Assembly: GCF_023701695.1 (NCBI RefSeq)
Contig: NZ_JAJOZC010000001.1
Span: 7,501,894 to 7,565,893, forward strand
Origin: Streptomyces sp. RKAG290
GTDB taxonomy: Bacteria; Actinomycetota; Actinomycetes; Streptomycetales; Streptomycetaceae
Direction of reading: 5' to 3'
Length of the DNA: 64,000 nt
Below are positions 25,480 to 35,078 of the stretch, piece by piece (positions within the stretch are counted from its first letter, which is position 1; each line of letters opens with the position of its first letter). The notes under the pieces are model-generated. The model had not been told where the DNA came from and did not search any database. It saw only the letters and a program-made list of their open reading frames with translations. The translations under genes and the position numbers were made by a program.

Positions 25480-26235
25480 TCAGCTGTGGGACAAGGTGCG
25501 GCCCAGGAGCGGGAGCAGCCGGTCCCAGTGATGCTGAAGTGCGGAGGGGTTGAAGGCCTCGGTGTCGGACATGGTGAAGCCGTGGACGGTGCCGGGGTAG
25601 ACCTCGGAGGTGTAGCCGACACCGGTGGCGTCCAGGGCCTGGTTGAGCTCGCTGATGGCCTCGGGCGTCATGTCGTTCTCGGCGTGGCCGAGGTGGACCT
25701 GTGCGGTGATTGCCGGGATGAGGCGGTGCGGGCTCTCGGGCGCGTCGGTGACCAGTGAGCCGGGGTGGAACGCGGCGACCGCCGCCACCTGATCGGGGTG
25801 GTCCGCTGCGGTGCGCATGGCAAGGACGCCGCCCATGCAGTAGCCCATCGCGGCTACCGGGCCGGTGCCGACCTCTGGCTGGGTGGTGAGGAAACGGAGG
25901 TAGGCGTCGGCGTCGCGCCGGGCGCGTTCGGCGGTGTGTGCCTCGTACAAGGGCAGCAACTGGGCGAAGACCGCGGGGCGGATCTCCGCGGTGATGTGTT
26001 CGGGAAGCTCGATCACCGGCGCCGGGCCGTGCCGGTAGTAGAGGTTGGGCACGAGTACGTAGTACCCGTGCCCGGCCAGTTCCCGGGCCATCTCCTTGAG
26101 CACGGGCCGCAGCCCGAAGATGTCCGTGTACAGCAGTACACCCGGGTGCCGTTCACCGCGGTCGGGGAAGGCGGCGAAGGCGTCGGCCTGGCCGTCCGCC
26201 GTGGGGATCTGCAGTGTCTTGGTCTTGGTGGGCAA
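25480..26235 (-). CDS. Dienelactone hydrolase family protein
   Basis: 251 residues from TTG 26235, chosen because GAGGAAGG lies about 6 bases upstream and the usual start of the family (KTLQIPTADGQADAFAAFP) follows; the frame stays open further upstream but without a site. The Cys-His-Asp triad of dienelactone hydrolases is visible: nucleophile GYCMGG (about residue 117), an Asp in GHAENDMTPE, and His in VHGFTM. The fold hydrolyses lactones or esters such as dienelactones from chloroaromatic breakdown, but many members have other substrates. It is divergent from a TetR gene, and two inverted repeats lie between them. Confidence 0.88.
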   Translation of the reverse strand: MPTKTKTLQIPTADGQADAFAAFPDRGERHPGVLLYTDIFGLRPVLKEMARELAGHGYYVLVPNLYYRHGPAPVIELPEHITAEIRPAVFAQLLPLYEAHTAERARRDADAYLRFLTTQPEVGTGPVAAMGYCMGGVLAMRTAADHPDQVAAVAAFHPGSLVTDAPESPHRLIPAITAQVHLGHAENDMTPEAISELNQALDATGVGYTSEVYPGTVHGFTMSDTEAFNPSALQHHWDRLLPLLGRTLSHS

Positions 26236-26456
26236 GTTCTGCCTTCCTCGGGCTGGTGCCAGGACGCAGCCTCTATCAGGGGTTTCTGCCAGGGGGAGGT
26301 CGATCGAGTCCGGTCCGACGGAGACCCGGGACCATTCGACAACCGGGACGGACCGCAACGCCGACGATCGGACCCCGCGTGGGAGTCTGTCGGCCGGCTC
26401 GTCCGGACAGGCGACCAGGCGGTTCGTCGGGTTCGCCATGTTGAGGTGTCGAGGTG

Positions 26457-26476
26457 ACACGTAAAGTACAACGTGT
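26457..26476. promoter_or_regulatory. Inverted repeat, candidate TetR operator 1
   Basis: ACACGT (26457-26462) and ACGTGT (26471-26476) flank an 8-base spacer between the divergent dienelactone hydrolase and TetR genes. Confidence 0.4.
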
Positions 26477-26487
26477 ATGGCAATGAA

Positions 26488-26503
26488 TGCAATGAGCATT
26501 GCA
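26488..26503. promoter_or_regulatory. Inverted repeat, candidate TetR operator 2
   Basis: TGCAAT-GAGC-ATTGCA is a perfect 6-bp-arm repeat 59 bp upstream of the TetR start. Either this or the 26457-26476 repeat could be the autoregulatory site of the adjacent regulator. Confidence 0.45.
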
Positions 26504-26561
26504 CTCTTCCTTCATATGGGTACCTTGACCAGGGCAGCAGCGGCAGAGAAGGACATCACCC

Positions 26562-27191
26562 ATGAGGCAGGGCATGGCGGAGAAGCGGGAGGCCATCGTG
26601 GTGGGCGCCCGCAAGGTGTTCGGGCGTGACGGCTATACGCGCACGAGTGTCGAATCGATCGCCAAGGAAGCCGTGGTCTCCACCCGCACGATCTATAACC
26701 ACTTCCCCGGGGGCAAGGCCCAGCTCTTCCGGGCCGTGGTGGTCGAGGGCTCGGAGCCGGTTGTCGAGGCGCGTCTCGACGCGATCGACCGAAGGCTGCA
26801 CAAGGTGACCGCGGCCGACCTGGAGCAGGACCTCGTCGATTTCGTACGGGCCTGGGTCGCCCCGCTGCGCCGGTTCGCCGACCACTTCGCGGTCGTCCGC
26901 CAGATGCGGGTGGAGATTGCCCATGTCCCGGAGGAATTCCTCACGGCCTGGCGGCAGAGCGGACCGCAGCGGGCGTCGGACGCGGTGGCCGAGCGGTTCG
27001 CCCGGCTGGCAGCTGACGGGCTGCTCGCGACCGACGATCCGGCGCTGGCAGCGCGGCACTTGCTGCTGCTCACGGTGACCGAGATCGACGAGGTGAGCTT
27101 CCACGGAGCGGTGTCGCTCTCGGAGGCAGCCGAGATCGCGATCATCGAATCGGGTGTACGGGCCTTCCTGCGGGGATACGCGCCGCGCTGA
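26562..27191 (+). CDS. TetR-family transcriptional regulator
   Basis: 209 residues. The N-terminal helix-turn-helix is typical (AIVVGARKVFGRDGYTRTSVESIA...VSTRTIYNHFPGGKAQLF, about 10-60), and the ligand-binding domain fills the remainder (about 75-205). It faces the dienelactone hydrolase gene divergently, with two inverted repeats between the two starts. It probably represses that gene and itself until it binds a ligand related to the hydrolase substrate. Confidence 0.9.
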   Translation: MRQGMAEKREAIVVGARKVFGRDGYTRTSVESIAKEAVVSTRTIYNHFPGGKAQLFRAVVVEGSEPVVEARLDAIDRRLHKVTAADLEQDLVDFVRAWVAPLRRFADHFAVVRQMRVEIAHVPEEFLTAWRQSGPQRASDAVAERFARLAADGLLATDDPALAARHLLLLTVTEIDEVSFHGAVSLSEAAEIAIIESGVRAFLRGYAPR

Positions 27192-27457
27192 TCGCCCTTT
27201 GCGCGGGGTGCGTGCCGGACGTCGGTGTCCCACTCCCCGGCGGCCGTGGCACCTGTCGACGTCCGCACGTCCCCGCATGTCTGCGCGTCCCCGCACGCCG
27301 CAGCGCGGCCACGCCCGCTCCCGTCCTGCCGAAAGGCGGCCGGGCATCCCCTGGAGTTCAATGAGGGGGAGAGCCGGCACGGGAGCGCGCCCTGCACAGG
27401 CCCGTCGGGCGATGACTGCTGCGCCGCCGTCGGCCCGACCCCAGGAGTGATCATCGA

Positions 27458-29872
27458 GTGAGTGGAAGCGACCGGACTCCGGGCGCCGTCCCCGAGGGAC
27501 CGGAGGACGCCGCCGTGGTCGTGGTCGACCACTCGGGCACGGTGCTGGGGTGCACCGCCGATGCGGCGGCCCTGATCGGGACGGCCGCGGAGGAGCTGAA
27601 GGGCGCGGACGTCGGCGAGCTGTTCACGGACGCGCCGGACTGGCAGGAGCTTCGGGAGCGGGTACCGGAGACCTCCTTCGTATCCGTGCAGGCCGACCTG
27701 CAGCGCCGGTCGGCGCAGCCGTTGGCCGTGCGGCTCGATCTGCTGCCGGTGAGGGCCGCCGCCGAGCCGCGCTTCCTGCTGCGGCTGATGCCGGCGAACG
27801 TCGCGGACCGGCGGGACGAGGACGAGGCGCTGTTGCGGGCGATGTTCAACCAGAGCGGAGTGGGGATCGCCATCCACGACACGGACCTGCGGCTCACCCG
27901 GGTCAACCCGTTCCCCGCCGACCCAGGGGCGCCACCGGCGGCGGAACGGTCCGCGGCCGAGGACCGGGAGGCGAGCCCCCTGGGATCGCGGCTGGGCGCC
28001 CTGCTCGTCATCGAGGACGGCGCCCACATCGAGGCCCGGCTCCGCCAGGTGGTGGAGACCGGCGAACCGCTGATCGACGTCGTGTGCCGTGCCAGGCTCG
28101 CCCGGAGCCCTGAGCGCGAGCGGACCGTCTCCCTGGCCGCCCTGCCGCTGCGCGGTCGCGACGGAACAGTGCACGGCGTCGCCGTCACCTTCACCGACGT
28201 GACGGAGCAGGAGAGCTCGCGGCGCCGCTCCGTGCTGGTCGCAGCCGCGGCGTCCGGGCTCGGCCGCTCGCTCGATGTCCGGCGCAATGCGGAGACGCTG
28301 ATGGATCTGGTGGACCTGACCGAGACGACGCTGGTGGGGGAGGAGCCCACCGATTTCGCCGTCGGTACGCCGCTGCTGCGGGTCGCCGTGGCCGACCGGG
28401 AGGGCGGCTGGCCATCCGAGTTGTATCCCCTGGACTCGATGATCCGGGTCCAGGACACCGAGAGCGAGCTGCTGCGTACGGGGTCGGCGCGCATCGCCCG
28501 TGACCTCACCGAGCTCCGGGGCCGGATCGGGGACGACGAGCGGCGCAGCCGGCTTCTGCTGCCTGCGGACGCCGCCTCGTTCATGGTGCTGCCCCTGCAC
28601 GCCCGGGGCCGGGTGCTGGGCGTGGTCGCCCTGTGGCGGACGGCCGGCCGCGCCCCTTTCGACGAGCAGGACGTCGCACTGGCCGAGGACATCGGTTCCC
28701 GTGCGGGCCTGGCCATCGCCAACGCCCGGCGCTACACGCGCGAGCGCCGCACGGCGGAGGCGCTTCAGCGCAGCCTGCTGCCCCAGCCGGCGCTTGACGT
28801 GACCGGCGCCGAGACGGCCGGCATCTATGTTCCCGGACGAACGGTCGCCGGCACCGGCGGAAGCTGGTTCGACGTCATCACCCTGTCCTCCACCCGGGTG
28901 GCCTTCGTCGTCGGCACTGTCGTCGGCCACGGACTCGATGCCGCCGCGGCGATGGGCCGCCTGCAGACCGCCGTACGCACACTCGCCGACCTGGACCCCG
29001 CCCCGGACGAACTGCTGACCCATCTCGACGACCTGGTCATGCAGCTCGCGCACCGGCAGCAGCCCGGCGCGACGAACGGCACCGTACGGGGTGCCACCTG
29101 TATCTACGCGGTCCACGATCCGGTGACCGGCCGCTGTTCGATGGCGAGCGCGGGGCACCCGCCGCCGCTGCTGGCCCGTGCGGACGGGAGCGCCGCCGAC
29201 ATCGTGAAGCTCACGGCAGGTGCGGCCCTGGGGTCCGGGGGTGCGCCTTTCGAGCCGGTGGAACTTGAGCCGGCGCCGGGCGATCTGTTCGTTTTCGCGG
29301 CGGGATCGCTGGCCGACGGAAGCGCGCAGGGGCTGGTCGCCGGACACCTCGCGCGGGAGGCAGGTGCGAGGGCCCACGGGCCGGAGTCCGCGCAGGAGTT
29401 GGGGCAGCGCATCCTCGCCCCCTTCCTCGCGCAGCCGCCCGATGACGATGCGGCTCTGCTGGTCGCCCGGGTGCGGCCTTCGCCGGAGGACTCGGTGGCC
29501 GCCTGGGAGTATCCGGCCGACGTCGAGCGGGTGGCCGATGCCCGGGAGGAAGCGGCCGCGCAGTTGACCCGGTGGGGGCTGGACGAGCTGGTGTTCACCA
29601 CGGAACTGATCGTCAGTGAACTCGTCACCAACGCCATGCGCTACGCGGGCGGCCCGGTGCTTCTCCGGCTCATCAGGGACCAGCGGCTGATCTGTGAGGT
29701 ATCCGATCCCAGCCAGACACAGCCGCATCTGCGCAGGGCCCGCCTGACCGACGAGGGCGGCCGCGGGCTGTACCTCGTCGCCCAGCTCACCCACCGCTGG
29801 GGCAGCCGCTACACGGCCTCGGGCAAGACGATCTGGACCGAACAGCTCATCGATGGCCCGGAGTCGGAGTGA
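27458..29872 (+). CDS. PAS-GAF-SpoIIE phosphatase with C-terminal anti-sigma-type kinase domain
   Basis: 804 residues from GTG 27458 (CAGGAG about 11 bases upstream). The domain order is a PAS fold (about 10-100), a second PAS (about 125-250), GAF (about 265-430), a PP2C/SpoIIE serine phosphatase (about 440-660; SWFDVI, VGHGLDAAAAMGRL, ASAGHPPPLL) and an HATPase of the RsbW type (about 680-800; ELIVSELVTNAMRYAGGP, DEGGRGLYLVAQL). Proteins of this class sense a signal and set the phosphorylation state of anti-sigma antagonists, linking stress to alternative sigma factors. No anti-sigma or antagonist gene is adjacent. It is cytoplasmic. Confidence 0.92.
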   Translation: MSGSDRTPGAVPEGPEDAAVVVVDHSGTVLGCTADAAALIGTAAEELKGADVGELFTDAPDWQELRERVPETSFVSVQADLQRRSAQPLAVRLDLLPVRAAAEPRFLLRLMPANVADRRDEDEALLRAMFNQSGVGIAIHDTDLRLTRVNPFPADPGAPPAAERSAAEDREASPLGSRLGALLVIEDGAHIEARLRQVVETGEPLIDVVCRARLARSPERERTVSLAALPLRGRDGTVHGVAVTFTDVTEQESSRRRSVLVAAAASGLGRSLDVRRNAETLMDLVDLTETTLVGEEPTDFAVGTPLLRVAVADREGGWPSELYPLDSMIRVQDTESELLRTGSARIARDLTELRGRIGDDERRSRLLLPADAASFMVLPLHARGRVLGVVALWRTAGRAPFDEQDVALAEDIGSRAGLAIANARRYTRERRTAEALQRSLLPQPALDVTGAETAGIYVPGRTVAGTGGSWFDVITLSSTRVAFVVGTVVGHGLDAAAAMGRLQTAVRTLADLDPAPDELLTHLDDLVMQLAHRQQPGATNGTVRGATCIYAVHDPVTGRCSMASAGHPPPLLARADGSAADIVKLTAGAALGSGGAPFEPVELEPAPGDLFVFAAGSLADGSAQGLVAGHLAREAGARAHGPESAQELGQRILAPFLAQPPDDDAALLVARVRPSPEDSVAAWEYPADVERVADAREEAAAQLTRWGLDELVFTTELIVSELVTNAMRYAGGPVLLRLIRDQRLICEVSDPSQTQPHLRRARLTDEGGRGLYLVAQLTHRWGSRYTASGKTIWTEQLIDGPESE

Positions 29873-30116
29873 CGGGACTCCTGTATGTCGACACGGCGCC
29901 CGTGCCGGCCGGTGTCGCCTGCACCGACAGGGCGCGCCGCATGCCGCCCTTCCCGCCGGGACGGCGAAACGCTCCTCCAAGTACTGCACGCCCCACCCCA
30001 GTTGCCAGGTCCGAGCTCTCGCCGCGACTCACGTGTTCGGCATGCATGTGGAGTTCCTGTGGGGTAGTGGGTCGTAGTCATCCGGACCGGGTGACGTCCG
30101 ACCAGGGGGTATCTCG

Positions 30117-31370
30117 TTGAGTACGACAACACGTCTCACGCGTAAGAGACTTGGGGTTGCCTGCATCGCAGCCGTCACGCTGCTGACCTTCACCGGTTCG
30201 ACACAGGCGGCGGCTCCGGCGCCGGTGCGGACCGCCTCCGCGGCCCAGCCCACGGACGCGACGCTCGGCTACCGCGCCGATGGCCGGGCGGACAGCCTCG
30301 TCATAGGCGCGACAGCGGCCCCGCCGTACAAGAAGCTGTGGTCAAGGGACTTCGGGACCGTGGTCTCGGCGCCGGTCGCGGTCGGTGACAAGGTGTACGC
30401 CGTCGTCAACGCGGACGACGGCACCGAGGGCGGACCGCGGATGATGCTCGTCGGGGTCCAGGCGTCCACCGGCAAGGACCTGTGGCCGGCCGTCTCCCTG
30501 GAGCAGAACGAGCCCCAGGCCGGGGTCTCGTACGGAGGCGGCCTGCTCTACACGCAGACGGCGCGCGGCACGATCGCCGCGTGGGATCCGGCCACCGGAA
30601 AGCGGAAGTGGTCGGTATCCATCGGCTCGGCGTCCATGCAGTACCCGCCCGTCTGGTACGGCGGCCTGCTCTACCTCCAGGACGGCAGGGGCACGGCGCT
30701 GGCGCTGCGCGCGGACACCGGCGCCCAGGTGTGGACGGCATCCCTCTCGGAGTACTCCTGGGCCCCGACCGTCGTCGACGCGACCGGGGTATGGGTCGGT
30801 TTCGACAGCATCGCCTGGCACCACCTCGACCTCAGGACCGGTGCCGAACTGCACCGCTTCGAGGTACCCAACGTCTCGGGCGCCTACGGCAACCCGGTCG
30901 TGCTGGGCGCCGGCGCGGCCTGGATGCGCAGCAGCGACAGCGACGACGAGACGGTCACGGCCTACGACCAGAAGACCGGCAAGGCCGTGCGAAAGCTGCC
31001 CGCGGACGCGACTCCGGCCTTCGGTCCGGGGCGCGTCTATGTCGCGTACCGCGGCAAGGTCAGGGCTCTCAGCACCAGTACGTACAAGGCCTCCTGGACC
31101 TACACCAGTTCCGTACAGGCGGCCACCGTACGCCTGGTGGCCAATGGCTATGTGTACGTGGACGACGCCGACGGACGCCTCGTCGTGCTCGACCAGACGA
31201 CCGGCAAGGTCGCGTGGTCGTACCGGCTTTCCCCCACGCCGCCCCCCACGTCGAACATCGTCGCCGAGGACGACTCGCGCGGTTTCGTCGTCCCTGGCAT
31301 CGCCACGTCCAAGGCCCGGCTGTTCGTGCCCGGCGCCGAAGGCACCCTGATCGCCTTCGGCAAGGGATAG
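30117..31370 (+). CDS. Secreted PQQ-like beta-propeller protein
   Basis: 417 residues starting at TTG 30117 with AGGGGGT about 7 bases upstream. A signal peptide (RKRLGVACIAAVTLLTFTG...AAAPA) is followed by repeated blades with the pattern LYTQTARGTIAAWDPATGKRKW, LYLQDGRGTALALRADTGAQVW and VYVDDADGRLVVLDQTTGKVAW. These are PQQ/WD-like repeats that form a beta-propeller. No quinoprotein catalytic residues are evident, so a binding or scaffold role outside the cell is likely. Confidence 0.88.
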   Translation: MSTTTRLTRKRLGVACIAAVTLLTFTGSTQAAAPAPVRTASAAQPTDATLGYRADGRADSLVIGATAAPPYKKLWSRDFGTVVSAPVAVGDKVYAVVNADDGTEGGPRMMLVGVQASTGKDLWPAVSLEQNEPQAGVSYGGGLLYTQTARGTIAAWDPATGKRKWSVSIGSASMQYPPVWYGGLLYLQDGRGTALALRADTGAQVWTASLSEYSWAPTVVDATGVWVGFDSIAWHHLDLRTGAELHRFEVPNVSGAYGNPVVLGAGAAWMRSSDSDDETVTAYDQKTGKAVRKLPADATPAFGPGRVYVAYRGKVRALSTSTYKASWTYTSSVQAATVRLVANGYVYVDDADGRLVVLDQTTGKVAWSYRLSPTPPPTSNIVAEDDSRGFVVPGIATSKARLFVPGAEGTLIAFGKG

Positions 31371-31382
31371 GACGGTGCGCTT

Positions 31383-31428
31383 CGGCGGCCGGCGCAGCAT
31401 TGTCGTGACCGCGCTCCGCCGGCCGCCG
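31383..31428. terminator. Hairpin between convergent genes
   Basis: CGGCGGCCGGCG (31383-31394) and CGCCGGCCGCCG (31417-31428) form a perfect 12-bp stem just after the propeller gene and before the end of the convergent TetR gene. Confidence 0.65.
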
Positions 31429-31522
31429 CGGCGATGCGAATCCGAAGCCGACCAGGCGGCCAGTCCACTTGCTCAGGGATGGAGTGGCGGCCTGGCGGCT
31501 TCGGTCATCCACGCGTAGCCGT

Positions 31523-32186
31523 CTAGCGCGGGCCGACCTCGGCCTCGGCCTCGATGTGGGCAAGTTGGGCGGCGAGGATCTCTTCGAACGCGGTGCGGCG
31601 GTCCGCCCCGAGGGGCGGACGTCCCGGGCGAAGTGGGCCAGGGCCGGGAAGCGTTCGGGGTCGGCGCCGAGTACCGCGACGCGGAAGAGCTCTATGCCCT
31701 GTTCATGCTCTGCGGGGGTGACGGTGCTGACCCCGGCCTCGGAGGCGATCAACGCGGCGATGAGGACCGCGATCCGGTGGTAGCGCGCCGGGATCTCCTC
31801 GTCGGGCAGTCCCGAGGCGCGCAGGGCCTGCAGCACCTCTTCCATGATCAGCCGCGAGCCGGTGCCGCTTGACGCGTAGCGTCCCCAGATCGAGGCGAGC
31901 TGGGGCTGCCGGCCGAAGGCCTCTCTCACGCACAGGGCCAGGCCCATGATGCGCTGCTTCCAGTCGCCCTCGGGCGGTAGTCGTCCATGGCGGCCAGCAG
32001 GATCCGGTCGGCGACCGCGCGCAGCAGTTCGGTCTTGCTGCGGAAATGCCGGTAGAGACTGGAGGAGTCGGTCCCGAGCGCCGCGGCGAGCTTGCGCACA
32101 CTGAACGAATCGGCGTCGCCCGTGCGCAGCAGCTCTGCCGCCGCATCAAGGATCTCCTCGGTCGACCAGCGCCTTCTGCCTGTCAT
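31523..32186 (-). pseudogene. TetR-family regulator with two frameshifts
   Basis: The ATG at 32186 starts a normal TetR helix-turn-helix (STEEILDAAAELL...DSSSLYRHFRSKTELL). Near 31975-31982 one base is missing, after which the C-terminal domain continues as DWKQRIMGLALCVRE to about 31620. There a second base is missing before RTAFEEILAAQLAHIEAEAE and the TAG at 31523. Restoring both bases gives 221 residues, a standard TetR length. Two single-base losses in an otherwise well-conserved gene suggest sequencing errors or very recent inactivation. It is divergent from the serine hydrolase at 32364, its likely target. Confidence 0.8.
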
Positions 32187-32363
32187 CTCACCCCTGTCTT
32201 CCGACTCATTCTAACTTATGCACTTGGTGTTGCACGCACCGCGTGCATAATGGAGGCATGGGCATGCCGAAGGGTCCCGGCAACAGACGGGCCGGCGTGC
32301 CGCTCCTGCCCCGTTACCCGGGTCGGCGACCGACGCCCCGGGGGATACGAAAGGACGCCTGTC

Positions 32364-33482
32364 GTGAGAAACCCACTGGATCCCACGAAGCTGCACGCCG
32401 CCATCGAGAACGTCCACCGCGCCGGTGTGCCGGGCCTGTTCGCCGAGGTGCGGGACGGCGACCAGGTCTGGCGCGGCGCCGCAGGCGTCGCCGATGTGGC
32501 CACCGACCGCCCCGTCACCGCCGATATGCGCCACCGCATCGGCAGCGTCACCAAGACCTTCACCGCCGCTGCGGTGATGCAGCAGGTGGAGAGTGGCCGG
32601 ATCGACCTCGACGCGCCGATAGCCAAGTACCTTCCGGAGCTGGTGCCCGGGGAACGCGGTGACGCGATCACGGTCCGGATGCTGATCAACCACACCAGCG
32701 GCCTCGCGGAGTACCTCCCCTACGCGTATCCCTCCCTCAGGGCGTTCCCCGTCCTCGCGGACACCGGGCCGCAGAGCCTGGACGACCACCGCTTCACACG
32801 GTTCCACCCCACCGAACTGATCGAAATGGGCGTCACCGCCCCTGCCTTCGCTGCCCCGGGCGGTACTCCGGGGCTGTACTCCAACACCAACTACCTGCTC
32901 CTCGGCCAACTCCTGGAACAGGTGACCGGCACCACGCCCGAGCGGTGCATCACCCAGAACGTCATCGAGCGCGCCGGGCTCCGGGACACCGGATTCCCCG
33001 CCGACCCGTACGTCCACGGGCCGCACTCGCAGATCTACGAGGCGTGGTTCGGGATGATCGACCCGCCACGCGACTACAGCGTCTACGACATGTCGTGGGT
33101 GGGGCCGGCAGCCTCGCTGATCTCGACCGTCGCCGATCTCAACCGCTTCTTCGGCAGGCTGGTCGCCGGTGAGATCGTCAGCCCGTCGTCGCTGGCGCAG
33201 ATGCAACGAACCGTGCAGGTCGTCTCCCAAGAGGGAAGGACGATCGACTACGGCCTCGGCCTGCACCCGATGGAAGCTCCCGGGCAGGACACCTTCTGGG
33301 GCCACGGCGGCACGGTCTGGGGCGGCGGAACACTTTCCATGATCCGTGCCGACGGCGGGCGGCAGATGTCCGTCGCGGTGAACCTGCAGAGGTGGAACAG
33401 GCTCGACCCCTCGGGCAGGCCGCAGCCCCATCCCATCGACGCCGCGCTTGCGGCTCTCTATCAGGTGGCGATGTACGGCTGA
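32364..33482 (+). CDS. Serine hydrolase (beta-lactamase fold)
   Basis: 372 residues from GTG 32364 with AAAGGA about 8 bases upstream; an earlier in-frame start lacks a site. There is no signal peptide from this start, so it is probably cytoplasmic. The class C motifs are present: SVTK (SxxK, about residue 64), YSN in GLYSNTNYLL, and HGG in WGHGGTVWGGG near the end. Relatives include esterases and D-aminopeptidases as well as carboxypeptidases. It is divergent from the broken TetR gene. Confidence 0.87.
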   Translation: MRNPLDPTKLHAAIENVHRAGVPGLFAEVRDGDQVWRGAAGVADVATDRPVTADMRHRIGSVTKTFTAAAVMQQVESGRIDLDAPIAKYLPELVPGERGDAITVRMLINHTSGLAEYLPYAYPSLRAFPVLADTGPQSLDDHRFTRFHPTELIEMGVTAPAFAAPGGTPGLYSNTNYLLLGQLLEQVTGTTPERCITQNVIERAGLRDTGFPADPYVHGPHSQIYEAWFGMIDPPRDYSVYDMSWVGPAASLISTVADLNRFFGRLVAGEIVSPSSLAQMQRTVQVVSQEGRTIDYGLGLHPMEAPGQDTFWGHGGTVWGGGTLSMIRADGGRQMSVAVNLQRWNRLDPSGRPQPHPIDAALAALYQVAMYG

Positions 33483-33605
33483 CCGGGTCGCAGGGAGCCG
33501 CCTGCATCAGGTCAGGCAGCCGGCCCGTCCTCGGCACCCCTGCGTCGACGCGGCCAACCGGGCCGGCAGGGACGCGCGTTCGCGAGGGGTCTCGGGGCCA
33601 AGGAC

Positions 33606-34475
33606 TCAGCAGGGCTCAGGGGACTCGCGGGATGTCGCACGGACACGGAATGCCCTGCGAAGGTGCTCTGCGAACTCGGCGGGATGCGTGGTCAGGCCGA
33701 TATGGCCGCCGGGGAAGTGCAGGAGCTCCGTGCCGAGCCGCTCGGCGACAAGAGCCGCCGGACGGTAGGCCAGCTCACCACGTGAGTCCTGGCCGCAGGC
33801 GAGCACGAGCCGGTCCGACAGCACCTCCAGCCGATCGAGGTCCGGGGCGTAGGACATGAAGCTCGGAACAACACTGCCGACGAAGTACGGCAGGTTGGCC
33901 ATCGTCCGCTCGATCCGTGCCACCGCCTGCGGCGGCAGCTTCAACTCGCCCTTGGGCTCGGTGGCGTCGCCGCCCTTCTGCAGCCCGGCGGCGAAGACAG
34001 CCATCGCCGGCCTGAGCCCTTGGGTGCGCAGTGTCTCCTGCACACACGCGAGGAATGCGCGATGGTCGGAGGCGTCGGGCAGGACCATTACCGCCGGAGG
34101 CTCGTGTGCCACGACGCGTCGCATGCGTTCGGGATGGGTGGTGAGCAGATGCAGTGCAGCGATCGCGCCCGAACTGGCGCCGAACACCCGGGCGGGCTCA
34201 CCGGGCGACAGCAGTTCCAGCAGTCGGAACGCGTCGTCGGCGTGTTCGGCCACGCTCTGTTCTGCCTCGGGGTCGTCCAGCACGCTTCGGGACATCCCGC
34301 GCGGATCGTAGGCGGCGACCGTGTATTCGGCGGCAAGGACGTCGGCGACGTCGTCGAAGGAGGCCGCGCCGCCCGTTCCGCCGGGGATCAGCAGCAGGAG
34401 CGGGCCGTGGCCGCGTACTTCGTAGTGCAGAGTTGCGCCGCTCACGCGAAGGCTGCCGATGGTCGGGGCGGTCAT
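33606..34475 (-). CDS. Alpha/beta hydrolase
   Basis: 289 residues. The core alpha/beta hydrolase signals are PLLLLIPGGTGGAASFDDV (oxyanion region), YDPRGMSRS, the nucleophile elbow FGASSGAIAAL (about residue 100), an Asp in ACGQDSRGE and the His in PGGHIGLTTHP. Its ATG (34475) overlaps the stop codon of the upstream TetR gene (ATGA), so the two are translationally coupled. The regulator probably responds to the hydrolase substrate or product. The substrate is unknown. Confidence 0.88.
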   Translation of the reverse strand: MTAPTIGSLRVSGATLHYEVRGHGPLLLLIPGGTGGAASFDDVADVLAAEYTVAAYDPRGMSRSVLDDPEAEQSVAEHADDAFRLLELLSPGEPARVFGASSGAIAALHLLTTHPERMRRVVAHEPPAVMVLPDASDHRAFLACVQETLRTQGLRPAMAVFAAGLQKGGDATEPKGELKLPPQAVARIERTMANLPYFVGSVVPSFMSYAPDLDRLEVLSDRLVLACGQDSRGELAYRPAALVAERLGTELLHFPGGHIGLTTHPAEFAEHLRRAFRVRATSRESPEPC

Positions 34476-35065
34476 GCGGAGTCTCCTTCTCGGGACGCAG
34501 GCCAGTGCTCCAGGAGGGTGTGCAAGGCGTCGAGCGCGCGGACCCAGGAACGTTGCGGCGAACGCTGGTGGGCGAACCCGCCCGCGGCCTCCAAGGCGAC
34601 GAACCCGTGGAACGTGCTGCGCAGCAGCCGGACCGCGTCGGTCAGGTCCGGCTCGGCCAGTCCGTAGCCGCGCAACATGCCGTAGGTCAGCTCGACCGCG
34701 CGCCGCGGTCCGGGTGCCTTCGCGGCCAGCTCCGGGTCGATCCGGATCGGGGTCTGGGTCGCCATGTAGCGGCCCGGATGCTCATGGGCGTACTCCCGCC
34801 AGGCGTCGGCAAAGGCGACGAGCGCGTCCCTGCCCGACCGCCCGGCGGTCGCCTCCGCGATGCGGATGGTCTTCTCGTCCGCAGCCAGCAACGCGATCCG
34901 GCCACGCAGATCCTCGAGACCGCGCACGTGCGTGTAGAGGCTCGCATCCTTCACACCGAGCTGCCGTGCCACCTGCGACATGGTCACCTGATCGAGCCCC
35001 ACTTCGTCCGCCAGCTCGGCCCCCACGGCCGTCACCCGCTCCGCTGTCAGCCCTGCCCTCGCCAT
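34472..35065 (-). CDS. TetR-family regulator coupled to the hydrolase
   Basis: 197 residues from ATG 35065. The helix-turn-helix (LADEVGLDQVTMSQVARQLGVKDASLYTHVRGLEDLRG in two helices, about 18-54) and the WHG/TetR_C-like ligand domain (TFHGFVALEAAGGF, about 151-164) are clear. A perfect 18-bp inverted repeat lies 14 bp upstream of its start, the likely operator for autoregulation of the two-gene unit. The gene ends inside the start of the hydrolase gene. Confidence 0.9.
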   Translation of the reverse strand: MARAGLTAERVTAVGAELADEVGLDQVTMSQVARQLGVKDASLYTHVRGLEDLRGRIALLAADEKTIRIAEATAGRSGRDALVAFADAWREYAHEHPGRYMATQTPIRIDPELAAKAPGPRRAVELTYGMLRGYGLAEPDLTDAVRLLRSTFHGFVALEAAGGFAHQRSPQRSWVRALDALHTLLEHWPASREGDSA

Positions 35066-35078
35066 GCGTCCTCCGTAA

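Noticed and set aside
27260..27312. Imperfect direct repeats of CGTCCCCGCA upstream of the SpoIIE phosphatase gene
   Set aside because: Two short copies only, with low-complexity GC-rich context; too weak to call a regulatory site.
26693..29989. A 1,098-codon open frame on the minus strand opposite the SpoIIE phosphatase gene
   Set aside because: It is the mirror of a high-GC3 gene: Arg/Gly/His-rich, no motif, no ribosome site. The plus-strand gene has clear PAS, GAF, SpoIIE and ATPase motifs.
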